From Dehalococcoidia bacterium (GTDB lineage Bacteria; Chloroflexota; Dehalococcoidia; GIF9; AB-539-J10), in NCBI GenBank assembly GCA_003562555.1, contig PWUO01000022.1:1-7541 (forward strand): a stretch of DNA of 7,541 bases, given 5' to 3'. Under the pieces are notes generated by a model. That model searched no databases and was not told where the DNA came from. It saw only the letters and a list, made by a program, of their open reading frames with translations. The position numbers were made by a program, and so were the translations under genes. The stretch's first letter is position 1. Every line of letters begins with the position of its first letter. This document shows positions 1-6,215 of the stretch, piece by piece.

Positions 1-2
1 CG

Positions 3-185
3 TCGCCACGACACGTCCCCGCGAAGATCATCGCCGTGCCCGACATCCCCTACACGCTTAACATGAAGAAGGTCGAGAGCGCCGTCACCAACGTGGTCCA
101 CGGGAGACCCGTGACCAACAGAGACGCCCTCTCAAACCCGGAATCGCTCGAGTATTTCAGGGACCTGCCAGAGTTGAGCAACTGA
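3..185 (+). CDS. Acetoacetate-CoA ligase (acetoacetyl-CoA synthetase), C-terminal fragment
   Basis: This is the 3' end of a gene entering from the left edge: 60 codons, then TGA at 183-185. The peptide begins SPRHVPAKIIAVPDIPYTLN and continues MKKVESAV, then GRPVTNRDAL and NPESLEYF. That order is the characteristic tail of acetoacetyl-CoA synthetases (ANL superfamily), which activate acetoacetate with ATP and CoA in the cytoplasm. The lysine pair after YTLN aligns with the C-terminal catalytic lysine of the ANL fold. The family usually has Ser-Gly just before it, and here it is Asn-Met, so the lysine is kept but its glycine is not. The whole N-terminal adenylation domain lies outside the window, so activity cannot be judged. 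The stop is followed by a spacer with a strong inverted repeat, so this gene probably ends its transcript there. Confidence 0.85.
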   Translation, partial: SPRHVPAKIIAVPDIPYTLNMKKVESAVTNVVHGRPVTNRDALSNPESLEYFRDLPELSN

Positions 186-234
186 GCGTGCACTCATCCC
201 GCCCAGGAGCGCGTCACCTCCTGTCCGCGCTCTA

Positions 235-264
235 CGTGAGGACTGGCATAGCCCAGTCCTCACG
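235..264. repeat. Perfect 12-bp inverted repeat (hairpin or operator)
   Basis: The arm CGTGAGGACTGG (235-246) and its exact complement CCAGTCCTCACG (253-264) flank a 6-base loop, CATAGC. It starts 49 nt after the stop of the acetoacetate-CoA ligase gene. No T-run follows on either strand, so it is not a classical intrinsic terminator. It could be a U-less terminator for the upstream gene. It could also be a dyad operator, because the right part of the left arm overlaps the -35 of a candidate promoter. The symmetry is seen directly; the role is inferred. Confidence 0.7.
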
Positions 265-272
265 GGTACAAT
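243..272 (+). promoter_or_regulatory. Candidate sigma70-type promoter for the synthetase alpha/UxaA-like pair
   Basis: CTGGCA (243-248, 4 of 6 matches to TTGACA), an 18-bp spacer and TACAAT (267-272, 5 of 6 matches to TATAAT) precede the GTG-initiated gene. Transcription would begin near 279, giving a leader of about 30 nt that contains the ribosome binding site. The element overlaps the 12-bp inverted repeat, a geometry expected for repressor control. The same TACAAT hexamer occurs in the promoter candidate of the right-hand operon. This is motif evidence only. Confidence 0.35.
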
Positions 273-290
273 ACCAGACCGCATTGAATA

Positions 291-298
291 GAGAGGAG
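291..298 (+). promoter_or_regulatory. Ribosome binding site fixing a GTG start
   Basis: GAGAGGAG lies 10 nt upstream of the GTG at 309. It supports that GTG as the start of the synthetase alpha subunit; the first internal ATG is far inside the conserved domains. Confidence 0.7.
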
Positions 299-308
299 TG
301 ACTGCAGC

Positions 309-1724
309 GTGAAGGACACATGGAGCTCGCTATTCACACCTGACAGCGTCGCCATAATCGGCGCATCCGCCTCACCGGGCAGACCCGGTCACGAGATCAT
401 CCGCAACCTGAAGGCCAACGAATACGGCGGACACATCCACCTCGTCAACCCCAAGGGCGGAGAGATTCTTGGCCTGCCGGTAGCGTCGGCCATTGACGAC
501 CTTCCTGACGGTATCGATCAGGCAGTCGTCATCGTATCGGCCGCCGCGACTGTGGGAGTGGTCCGCCAGCTTGCTGCGAAGGGCGTGAACACCTTCGTAC
601 TGGCCGCGGGTGGCTACTCGGAGGTGGACGAACACGGAGAAGAGCTGCAACACGAGTTGGAGCGCACCATTAAGGAACTTGGGGTGCGGGCCATCGGGCC
701 CAACACATCAGGCCATATCTCGACGCCGCACAAGTTCACCTCGAGCTTCTTCCCTCTCGGCTGGATCCGGCCTGGAAACATCTCCTACATCGCGCAGACC
801 GGAAACTTCGCAACTCACACACAACGCTACATCACCAGTGGCGAACACTTCGGAGTCGCCCGCGTTGTCGGACTCGGCAACAAAATCGACATGGAGGAAT
901 CCGAGGTGCTGGAGTACCTCGCGGATGATGACGCCACCAAGGCGATCTTCATGTATCTGGAGAGCTTCAAAGAGCCCCAGAAGTTTCTTGAGGTTGCCCG
1001 CAGGGCGGCGGCAAAGAAGCCCCTGTTCCTGCTGAAGGGTGGCACCACCTCTGAGGGCTCTCAGGCGGCGATCGCACATACGGCCGCGCTGGCATCGGAC
1101 GACCGGGTGGTCTCGGCGGCCATGCGACAGGCCGGAATCACACAGATCCTCGATTATTCTGACCTCTTCCAGGTGGCGAAGGCACTCTCGTTCATGCCAC
1201 TGCCGAAGGGGAACCGTGTCAGCTTCATGGCCCCATCAGGGGCAATGCTGGTCGTGCTGACCGACCTGTGCCACCAGCGGTTGGGGTTGGCGGTGCCGGA
1301 CATAGAGGAGGCGAACCGGCAGCGCCTGCAGGCGATCGGTCCCGACTGGCTGCGCATGCGCAACCCGGTTGATATCTGGGGACCGGCGATGGTGCATGGC
1401 ATCGAGAAGAGCCACCGGGAAGCGATCGAAGCGGTCATGGATGATCCGAACATCGACGCGTGCATCGTGGTGCTGGTAGTAGTCGACGAATTTGGCCAGA
1501 CGCCGCTCGACTTCCTTGTCGAGATGGCACACAAGTACCCGGACAAACCGCTCTACGTGACCTTCTCGGGCATCAAGGAACGGATGGAGGAGGCGAAGGC
1601 GTACCTGGAGCCACGTGGCGTTCCGACCTACCCCTTTATCGAGCAGCCGTTTGAGGTCCTGTCGGTATTGAATCGCGCCAGGCAATCCATGGCCAGGGCT
1701 CAGCAGCGGCAGCGAACACGCTGA
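309..1724 (+). CDS. NDP-forming acyl-CoA synthetase, alpha subunit
   Basis: A 471-residue protein of the ADP-forming acetyl/acyl-CoA synthetase (ACD) alpha family, close to the usual length of about 460. These cytoplasmic enzymes interconvert acyl-CoA, ADP and Pi with acid, CoA and ATP through a phosphohistidine. In order it has an N-terminal CoA-binding Rossmann domain (VAIIGASASPGRPG, about 14-27), then two succinyl-CoA-ligase-like flavodoxin folds (about 150-300 and 300-460). The phosphorylated histidine is H257 in IAHTAALAS, where relatives read SHTGSLAG. A conserved-type glutamate is E218 in MYLES. GPNTSG (130-135) replaces the common GPNCLG, and KGGTTSEGS replaces KAGRSEAG-like sequence, so this is a divergent member and its acyl substrate may not be acetate. 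It needs an ATP-grasp beta subunit; the only one in the window is encoded on the opposite strand at 3008-3688. The lyase gene follows after 25 nt, probably co-transcribed. Initiation is at GTG with a good ribosome binding site. Family is confident; substrate is unknown. Confidence 0.87.
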   Translation: MKDTWSSLFTPDSVAIIGASASPGRPGHEIIRNLKANEYGGHIHLVNPKGGEILGLPVASAIDDLPDGIDQAVVIVSAAATVGVVRQLAAKGVNTFVLAAGGYSEVDEHGEELQHELERTIKELGVRAIGPNTSGHISTPHKFTSSFFPLGWIRPGNISYIAQTGNFATHTQRYITSGEHFGVARVVGLGNKIDMEESEVLEYLADDDATKAIFMYLESFKEPQKFLEVARRAAAKKPLFLLKGGTTSEGSQAAIAHTAALASDDRVVSAAMRQAGITQILDYSDLFQVAKALSFMPLPKGNRVSFMAPSGAMLVVLTDLCHQRLGLAVPDIEEANRQRLQAIGPDWLRMRNPVDIWGPAMVHGIEKSHREAIEAVMDDPNIDACIVVLVVVDEFGQTPLDFLVEMAHKYPDKPLYVTFSGIKERMEEAKAYLEPRGVPTYPFIEQPFEVLSVLNRARQSMARAQQRQRTR

Positions 1725-1749
1725 ACCCGGCCGGCCAAGGAGAGGACAG

Positions 1750-2934
1750 ATGGAGTTTCTCGGTTACGAGCGCCCGAACGGACGGGCGGGTACACGTAAC
1801 TACGTGTGCATCATCCCGGTTACCTGCTGTGCAAACGAGCTGGCCTGCGCCATTGCGGACGCAGCCGCTGGTGCCGTGCCGATGCTTCACAACTACGGCT
1901 GCCTGCGTCTCAAGCCGGACAACGAGCGCGCACAGCGGACGCTGATCGGGCTCGGATCCAACCCGAACGTCGCGGCCACAGTCCTTTTGGACATCGGCTG
2001 TGGCATGCTGGAACCAGAGGTGATTGAACAGCAGATTGCGGCGGCAGGTACGCCCGTCGAACTCATATCTGCAAAGGCCTGCGGTGGTTATCAGAAGGCG
2101 ATCGACAAGGGACGGGAGGCAGTTCGGTCGATGATGTCGGACGCCGCGCTACAGCCACGAATCCCTCTGCCGCTCGGGCGGCTTTGCCTGGGAGTGAAAT
2201 GCGGCGGATCGGCCACCATATCCTCGGCCGCAGGCCATCCCGTCACGGGTCACGTCGTCGACACGCTCATCGACGCAGGCGGTACCGTCATATTCAGCGA
2301 GACGGCCGAGGTCATCGGCGCGGAACACCTGCTCGCACGGCGTGCAGCGAACGAGGAGGTCAGGAAGGACCTACTTGACACGGTAGACCGATGCGAACGC
2401 ATGATCATAGATTACGGAGTGGACATCCGCGGCGCACAACCGACACCCGGCAACATACAGAGCGGGCTCACTACCCTCGAAGAGAAGTCGCTCGGTGCAC
2501 TGGTGAAGACCGGAACTCGGCCACTCACAGGCGTTCTTGAGTACGCCGAGAGGCCATCCGAACCGGGTCTTTACCTCATGGACTCCCCCGCGTGGCCTAG
2601 TTACATGTTCCTGGGAATGGCAGCGGCCGGCTCACAGGTGTTCATCTTCTCGCTCGGCGGCGGGGTGTGCGGGCTCTTCCCCAGTCAGCCCGGGGCGTTC
2701 AGAACCCCGATAGTGCCCACAATCAAGGTGACCGGCGACCCCACGTTGGAGAACGAGCGTGATTTCTTCGACTTCTTCGCAGCGGCAGTGATCAAGGGGA
2801 CGGAGTCCACCGATGCTGCGGCGGACAGGTTTCTGCGCCGCTTCATCGAGATCGCCTCTGGACAGCCGACGACTCAGGAGTACTCCACCTACCGCGAGGT
2901 TCTGGACATGTACGCAAGCGGCCCGATGATGTAG
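1750..2934 (+). CDS. UxaA/SuyB-family lyase, large subunit (altronate dehydratase/sulfolactate sulfo-lyase type)
   Basis: A 394-residue protein of the UxaA hydrolase family, which includes altronate and galactarate dehydratases and the large subunit (SuyB) of (R)-sulfolactate sulfo-lyase. Members are iron-dependent and eliminate water or sulfite from hydroxy acids. Landmarks are GYERPNGRAGTRNYV (5-19), HNYGC (47-51), VKCGGS (149-154), the acidic block FSETAEVIGAEHLL (182-195), TLEEKSLG (242-249), LYLMDSP (274-280) and PTIKVTGDP (323-331). These follow family order, and the cysteines typical of the active region (C51, C151) are present. The N-terminal SAF domain of full-length UxaA is absent, as in SuyB, and no SAF-domain small subunit is visible in the window. 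AAGGAGAGGA directly upstream supports the ATG, and the gene sits 25 nt behind the synthetase alpha subunit. The gene ends with TAG and converges on the beta-subunit gene. Family is clear; the substrate cannot be read from sequence. Confidence 0.85.
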   Translation: MEFLGYERPNGRAGTRNYVCIIPVTCCANELACAIADAAAGAVPMLHNYGCLRLKPDNERAQRTLIGLGSNPNVAATVLLDIGCGMLEPEVIEQQIAAAGTPVELISAKACGGYQKAIDKGREAVRSMMSDAALQPRIPLPLGRLCLGVKCGGSATISSAAGHPVTGHVVDTLIDAGGTVIFSETAEVIGAEHLLARRAANEEVRKDLLDTVDRCERMIIDYGVDIRGAQPTPGNIQSGLTTLEEKSLGALVKTGTRPLTGVLEYAERPSEPGLYLMDSPAWPSYMFLGMAAAGSQVFIFSLGGGVCGLFPSQPGAFRTPIVPTIKVTGDPTLENERDFFDFFAAAVIKGTESTDAAADRFLRRFIEIASGQPTTQEYSTYREVLDMYASGPMM

Positions 2935-2956
2935 GGCGCACTCAAGCTACAGAAGA

Positions 2957-2984
2957 ATGGCCCGCCGGTGATTTGGCGAGCCAT
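2957..2984. terminator. Possible bidirectional terminator hairpin between convergent genes
   Basis: ATGGC (2957-2961) pairs with GCCAT (2980-2984), and CGCC (2963-2966) pairs with GGCG (2975-2978). One C/A mismatch separates the two stems, and the loop is 8 nt (GGTGATTT). It lies in the 73-bp gap between two converging stop codons, where a shared terminator is expected. Neither side has a convincing T-run, so strength is uncertain. Confidence 0.35.
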
Positions 2985-3007
2985 GTTATGTCACAAGCCT
3001 GAAGCTG

Positions 3008-3688
3008 CTAGTTCTCGACCACCACTCGCGCGTCGACAGCCAGGACGCCATCCTCATACGCGAACACGGGGTTCAGATCGAGTTCCTTAACCTGGGGGTT
3101 CTTCTCCACGAAGTCGGATACGGCGACGATCAGTTTCTCGAGCGCTTCGAGATCACAGGGCTTGCTGCCGCGGAAGCCCTGGAGCATCGGCAGGCCCTTT
3201 ATTTCACGAATCATCTCAGCCGCATCTATCCTGGCCACAGGAACGATGCGGAACGCGACATCCTTCAACAGTTCCACGAGGACGCCTCCAAGGCCGAACA
3301 TCAGCACGGGTCCGAACTGCGGGTCCTTGCTCATACCAACGATAACTTCGACTCCAGGCTTTGCCATGCGCTGCACCGAAACCCCATCGATCTTCGCACC
3401 GGGGTACATCGCCTTCACGGAGGACATCATGGCGGAGTACGCCTTCTCAACCTGAGAGTTGTTCTGCAGCCCCAGTTTGACTCCACCTGCATCACTCTTG
3501 TGAACGACGTCCTCGGACATCAGCTTGAGTGCGACCGGGTAGCCCATCTCTCTGCTGATGGCGACCGCCTCCTTCATATTCCGGGCCAGACGCGTCTCGA
3601 CGACGGGAATGCCCGCGGCCTTGAGCATCTCCTTGGATTCTACTTCGGTCAGTACTCGCGATGTAGCAATAGCCTTGCTCTGCGACAT
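3008..3688 (-). CDS. NDP-forming acyl-CoA synthetase, beta subunit (ATP-grasp)
   Basis: A 226-residue ATP-grasp protein, the normal length for a stand-alone beta subunit of ADP-forming acyl-CoA synthetase. It binds nucleotide and passes phosphate to or from the alpha-subunit histidine. The N-terminal part carries LTEVESKEMLKAAGIPV (about 13-29). The family's second active-site histidine is H63 in VVHKSDAGGV (61-70). The ATP-grasp core shows VEVIVGMSKDPQFGP (113-127), FGLGG (131-135), E139 and RIVP (147-150), and ends with KELDLNP (201-207) and AVDAR. All expected catalytic landmarks are intact. On the minus strand, AAGGAG at 3699-3704 lies 10 nt before the ATG, fixing the start. It is probably the partner of the alpha subunit at 309-1724, although it is inverted and separated from it by the lyase gene. 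It diverges from the corrinoid-protein operon across a shared 278-bp region, which suggests joint control. Confidence 0.9.
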   Translation of the reverse strand: MSQSKAIATSRVLTEVESKEMLKAAGIPVVETRLARNMKEAVAISREMGYPVALKLMSEDVVHKSDAGGVKLGLQNNSQVEKAYSAMMSSVKAMYPGAKIDGVSVQRMAKPGVEVIVGMSKDPQFGPVLMFGLGGVLVELLKDVAFRIVPVARIDAAEMIREIKGLPMLQGFRGSKPCDLEALEKLIVAVSDFVEKNPQVKELDLNPVFAYEDGVLAVDARVVVEN

Positions 3689-3704
3689 GTTGCCCGTACT
3701 CCTT

Positions 3705-3731
3705 GTACCTGCGTCACGCAGTATTCGGTAC
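3705..3731. repeat. Nested inverted repeats just upstream of the beta-subunit gene
   Basis: The core CTGCGT-C-ACGCAG (3709-3721) is a perfect 6-bp dyad with a single central base. It is enclosed by GTACC (3705-3709) and GGTAC (3727-3731), the right arm offset by five bases. It sits next to the minus-strand ribosome binding site, inside the probable leader of the beta-subunit gene. Its right half plus centre, TCACGCAG (3714-3721), recurs at 3925-3932 ahead of the corrinoid-protein gene. A regulator site or a leader hairpin are both possible. Confidence 0.4.
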
Positions 3732-3812
3732 GTTATTCTACATCAAACGGCATGTCGCCGAGAAGTCGAGTCCGCACACCTAACCCGCTGAGCGTCCTTA
3801 TGCCGACCGCTA

Positions 3813-3841
3813 TTGCACAGCCAAAAAGCTTTACCTACAAT
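3813..3841 (+). promoter_or_regulatory. Candidate sigma70-type promoter of the corrinoid methyltransferase operon
   Basis: TTGCAC (3813-3818) and TACAAT (3836-3841) are separated by exactly 17 bp, the optimal spacing. The -10 matches TATAAT at 5 of 6 positions and the -35 keeps TTG. An A-rich stretch lies in the spacer, in an otherwise GC-rich intergenic region. Transcription from about 3848 would leave a leader of about 119 nt before the GTG at 3967. No experimental support. Confidence 0.5.
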
Positions 3842-3861
3842 GCATCATGCCGCGTACTTCC

Positions 3862-3881
3862 CGGCGCGACGAAGTGCGCCG
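3862..3881 (+). other. Small leader hairpin upstream of the corrinoid-protein gene
   Basis: CGGCGC (3862-3867) pairs perfectly with GCGCCG (3876-3881) around an 8-nt loop (GACGAAGT). It falls within the transcript predicted from the promoter at 3813-3841. It does not resemble the cobalamin riboswitch: I see no B12-box-like element in this leader. It may be a simple mRNA structural element or chance in GC-rich DNA. Confidence 0.3.
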
Positions 3882-3950
3882 CAACGACTCTCAGCTTCCC
3901 CGGGTGCCGCTACGCAAATGGCATTCACGCAGCGTCCCGGGCTAACGTGT

Positions 3951-3957
3951 AAGGAGG
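3951..3957 (+). promoter_or_regulatory. Strong ribosome binding site fixing a GTG start
   Basis: AAGGAGG is a near-complete anti-16S match, 9 nt upstream of the GTG at 3967. It makes that GTG the start of the corrinoid protein and implies efficient translation at the head of the operon. Confidence 0.8.
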
Positions 3958-3966
3958 ACCAGCACA

Positions 3967-4611
3967 GTGAGCAGTGACATCCTGGGCAATCTTAAGCAGG
4001 CGATTCTCGACTATGATCCCGATGCGTCGGCGGAATGGGCGAGAAAGGCCGTCGACGCGGGAATCCACCCGTCGGAGATGCTGGGGGTAATGACCGACGC
4101 GATCCGCCGGATAGGTGATGGATTTAACTGTGGCGACCTGTTCCTGCCGGACCTGGTGGGCGGCGCAGACGCGATGAGCGCAGCGACTCCCATAATTGAG
4201 GAAGAAGTGCGGCGCCTGGGTGCCAAAACCGAAAGTGCGGGTGTAGTGGTCATCGGCACCGTATTCGGCGACATTCACACGATCGGAAAGACGATGGTCG
4301 CTACCCTGCTTCAGGCCGAGGGATTCACCGTCCATGACGTCGGCATCAACGTCACAGCCGACGAGTTCATTGAGAGCGTCCGCATGCATAAACCGGACAT
4401 ACTGGCGATGTCCGCACTGATGACGATGACTGCCACGGAACAGCGTAAGGTCATCGAGCGGCTCAAGGCCGAAGGACTGCGCGACTCGGTCAAGATAATG
4501 GTTGGTGGCGGAGCACTTACACAGGATTTTGCCGACGCCATCGGCGCCGACGGCTATGATCCAACCGCGCCCGGTGCAGCGAAGCTTGCACGAAGGCTGA
4601 TGGGGAGGTAA
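3967..4611 (+). CDS. Corrinoid (B12-binding) methyl-carrier protein, MttC/MtbC family
   Basis: A 214-residue cytoplasmic corrinoid protein, the usual length for methylamine-type carriers. It accepts a methyl group on cob(I)alamin from the partner methyltransferase and delivers it to a second methyltransferase. Residues about 5-85 form the helical cap (B12-binding-2 type), with DGFNCGDLFLPDLVGGADAM resembling the family's FEEGELFLPEL signature. Residues about 92-214 are the Rossmann-like B12 domain. The lower-ligand motif is GDIHTIGK, D102-x-H104-x-x-G107, followed by SAL (149-151) and the glycine-rich VGGGA (179-183), together the complete base-off/His-on signature. The methyltransferase gene starts 6 nt after its TAA, and that gene's GGGGAGG ribosome binding site lies inside this gene's last codons, so the two are translationally linked. 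Which amine-type substrate it serves depends on the partner methyltransferase. Confidence 0.93.
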   Translation: MSSDILGNLKQAILDYDPDASAEWARKAVDAGIHPSEMLGVMTDAIRRIGDGFNCGDLFLPDLVGGADAMSAATPIIEEEVRRLGAKTESAGVVVIGTVFGDIHTIGKTMVATLLQAEGFTVHDVGINVTADEFIESVRMHKPDILAMSALMTMTATEQRKVIERLKAEGLRDSVKIMVGGGALTQDFADAIGADGYDPTAPGAAKLARRLMGR

Positions 4612-4617
4612 CGAGAG

Positions 4618-6129
4618 ATGGGATTCACGAGAGGATTCACCCGCCGCTTCCCACCCCTTAAGGTGCTCACCGATGAGCAGGTCGAGGAGATTCACCGGGG
4701 GACACTTCAGGTCCTCTGGACCACGGGCGTGCACATCGAGCACGAGAGGGCTCTCAAACTGTTCGAGCAGCACGGCTGCCGCGTCGACCATGACGCCATG
4801 CGCGTGAGAATCCCTCCGGGACTGGTTGAGGAGTGTCTGCGCAAGGCACCAAGCAGTTTCCCGGCTCCCGCCCGCGACCCGAATAAGACGCTGATGATCG
4901 GGGGCAACAACCTCTGCCTCGCAGTCGCACCTGGCCACAAGACCGTCGACTCCACGTCGTGGGAGCCGCGAGAGGCCACACGAAAGGAGAACTACGACGC
5001 CGTGCGCGTGCTGGACGCGCTGCCCACGGTTCATTTCTTCTCTCCGTACACGCCGTACTTCGGATTTGAGGGAGTTCCCTCATGCATGGCAATGCCCGAG
5101 AGCCTCGCAGCACGGATCCGCTGCTCCACGAAGTTCCAGTGCGTGGGATTCTCGAACGACTCCGAGTTGTTTGCCATCGAGATGGCCAAGGCTGTCGGTA
5201 TCGAGATACTGGGCACATGCGCCTGGGCGCCACCGCTCGCCCTCTACCGTGACGCCGTGGAATCCACCTTCAGAATCGTCGAGGCCGGCTTCTGCCTCAG
5301 GGTGGTCGGCGGCCAGGTGATGGGCGGGACGGCTCCGGCTTCCATTGCCGGGGCGATAGTGACCAACAACGCCGAGGTCATCGCCGGACTGGTGCTCGCA
5401 CAACTGATCCGTCCGGGAACGCGTGTGCTGGTGAAGGACTTCACCGCCCCGATGAATATGGCCTCGGGCGCGCCGGCGTTCGGCGGGATCGAAATCTCGG
5501 TCCACAACGCCGCGTGCAACCAGATGTGGCAGTGGTACGGCGTACCACTTGACAACACCACGGCCTATCCCAACGCAAAGGTTCCCGACTTCCAGTCCGC
5601 GTGCGAGAAGGCTATGCGCGTGATGAACGCCGGTATATCCGGAGGGAACACGCTGCTGTTCCACGGCAGTGTGCACGGCGAGCTCACCCATCACCCGCTC
5701 CAGGCGATACTGGATGATGACCTCGCCGGTATGGTGGGCCGATTCATGGAGGGCGTCACCGTGTCCACGGAGTCGCTTGCCATCGACGTCATCGAAAAGG
5801 TGGGCCCTGTCCCGGGACACTTCATGAGCTCTCCACACACACGGAAATGGTGGAAGCTGGAGCAGTACGTACCCCATACGGCGGACCGGCTCACATATCC
5901 GGAGTGGATGACCACCGGAAAGCGCACCTGCATCGACTACGCACGTGAGCGCATGGAGGAGATACTCGCCAACCACAAACCAACGCCGCTCACACCGTCT
6001 CAGGAAGACGCCGTGGAGCGAGTTCTGGAGGAGGCGCGGATCCACTACCACAAGCAGGGACTTATCACGGATGATGAGATGCGGTACTACCGCGAGACAA
6101 TGAAGTCACCCAACTACCCCTACGAGTAG
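4618..6129 (+). CDS. MttB-superfamily corrinoid methyltransferase, non-pyrrolysine type
   Basis: A 503-residue member of the trimethylamine methyltransferase (MttB) superfamily, which transfers a methyl group from a methylated amine to a corrinoid protein. Family landmarks are LTDEQVEEIHRGTLQVLWTTGVHI-like sequence (17-40), VTNNAEVIAGLVLAQLIRPG (248-267), the region around AKVPDFQSACEKA (320-332), SGGNTLLFHG (341-350) and the C-terminal RMEEILANHKPTPL (445-458). Archaeal MttB has an in-frame amber codon read as pyrrolysine; this reading frame has none, and its natural stop is TAG at 6127-6129. It therefore belongs with bacterial non-pyrrolysine members such as the glycine betaine, proline betaine, carnitine and gamma-butyrobetaine demethylases. 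The start has a duplicated 4-codon unit, GFTR-GFTR. About 30 extra C-terminal residues (about 470-503) follow the common end of the fold. Translational coupling to the corrinoid protein gives strong context. Trimethylamine itself is not implied; the substrate is unknown. Confidence 0.9.
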   Translation: MGFTRGFTRRFPPLKVLTDEQVEEIHRGTLQVLWTTGVHIEHERALKLFEQHGCRVDHDAMRVRIPPGLVEECLRKAPSSFPAPARDPNKTLMIGGNNLCLAVAPGHKTVDSTSWEPREATRKENYDAVRVLDALPTVHFFSPYTPYFGFEGVPSCMAMPESLAARIRCSTKFQCVGFSNDSELFAIEMAKAVGIEILGTCAWAPPLALYRDAVESTFRIVEAGFCLRVVGGQVMGGTAPASIAGAIVTNNAEVIAGLVLAQLIRPGTRVLVKDFTAPMNMASGAPAFGGIEISVHNAACNQMWQWYGVPLDNTTAYPNAKVPDFQSACEKAMRVMNAGISGGNTLLFHGSVHGELTHHPLQAILDDDLAGMVGRFMEGVTVSTESLAIDVIEKVGPVPGHFMSSPHTRKWWKLEQYVPHTADRLTYPEWMTTGKRTCIDYARERMEEILANHKPTPLTPSQEDAVERVLEEARIHYHKQGLITDDEMRYYRETMKSPNYPYE

Positions 6130-6135
6130 CCCGAC

Positions 6136-6169
6136 GACGTGGCGCTGCCGGCACGTCTGCACCTTGCAG
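6136..6169 (+). other. Two adjacent hairpins in the methyltransferase-dehydrogenase spacer
   Basis: GACGTG (6136-6141) pairs with CACGTC (6152-6157), with two more pairs inside after one mismatch and a 4-nt loop. CTGCA (6157-6161) then pairs with TGCAG (6165-6169) around a 3-nt loop. They fill the 86-bp gap between two co-oriented genes. No T-run follows, so they look more like processing or mRNA-stability elements that could uncouple expression of the upstream pair from the downstream pair. Confidence 0.35.
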
Positions 6170-6215
6170 GCAACACCGACAGCGCGTACCCGTCGCATAG
6201 GAGGACGCCGGCGCA

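Noticed and set aside
3689..3765. Minus-strand promoter for the synthetase beta gene (TAGAAT complement at 3735-3740)
   Set aside because: The -10-like hexamer is good, but no acceptable -35 lies at 16-18 bp, so I do not call it.
3500..3952. 150-codon plus-strand frame over the start of the beta subunit and the divergent spacer
   Set aside because: It overlaps the conserved N-terminus of the beta subunit antisense and the promoter region, has no ribosome binding site and matches no family.
3842..3966. Cobalamin riboswitch in the leader of the corrinoid-protein gene
   Set aside because: No B12-box-like sequence or multi-helix core is visible; the leader shows only one 6-bp hairpin and is too short for the usual element.
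3925..5034. 369-codon open frame on the minus strand opposite the corrinoid protein and methyltransferase
   Set aside because: It lies antisense to two strongly recognised genes, its translation (rich in Arg, His, Cys, Val) resembles no family, and long antisense frames are common in GC-rich coding DNA.
5080..6051. 323-codon minus-strand frame opposite the methyltransferase
   Set aside because: Low-complexity-like His/Arg/Val-rich translation with no recognisable domain, fully inside a well-supported gene; a codon-bias shadow.
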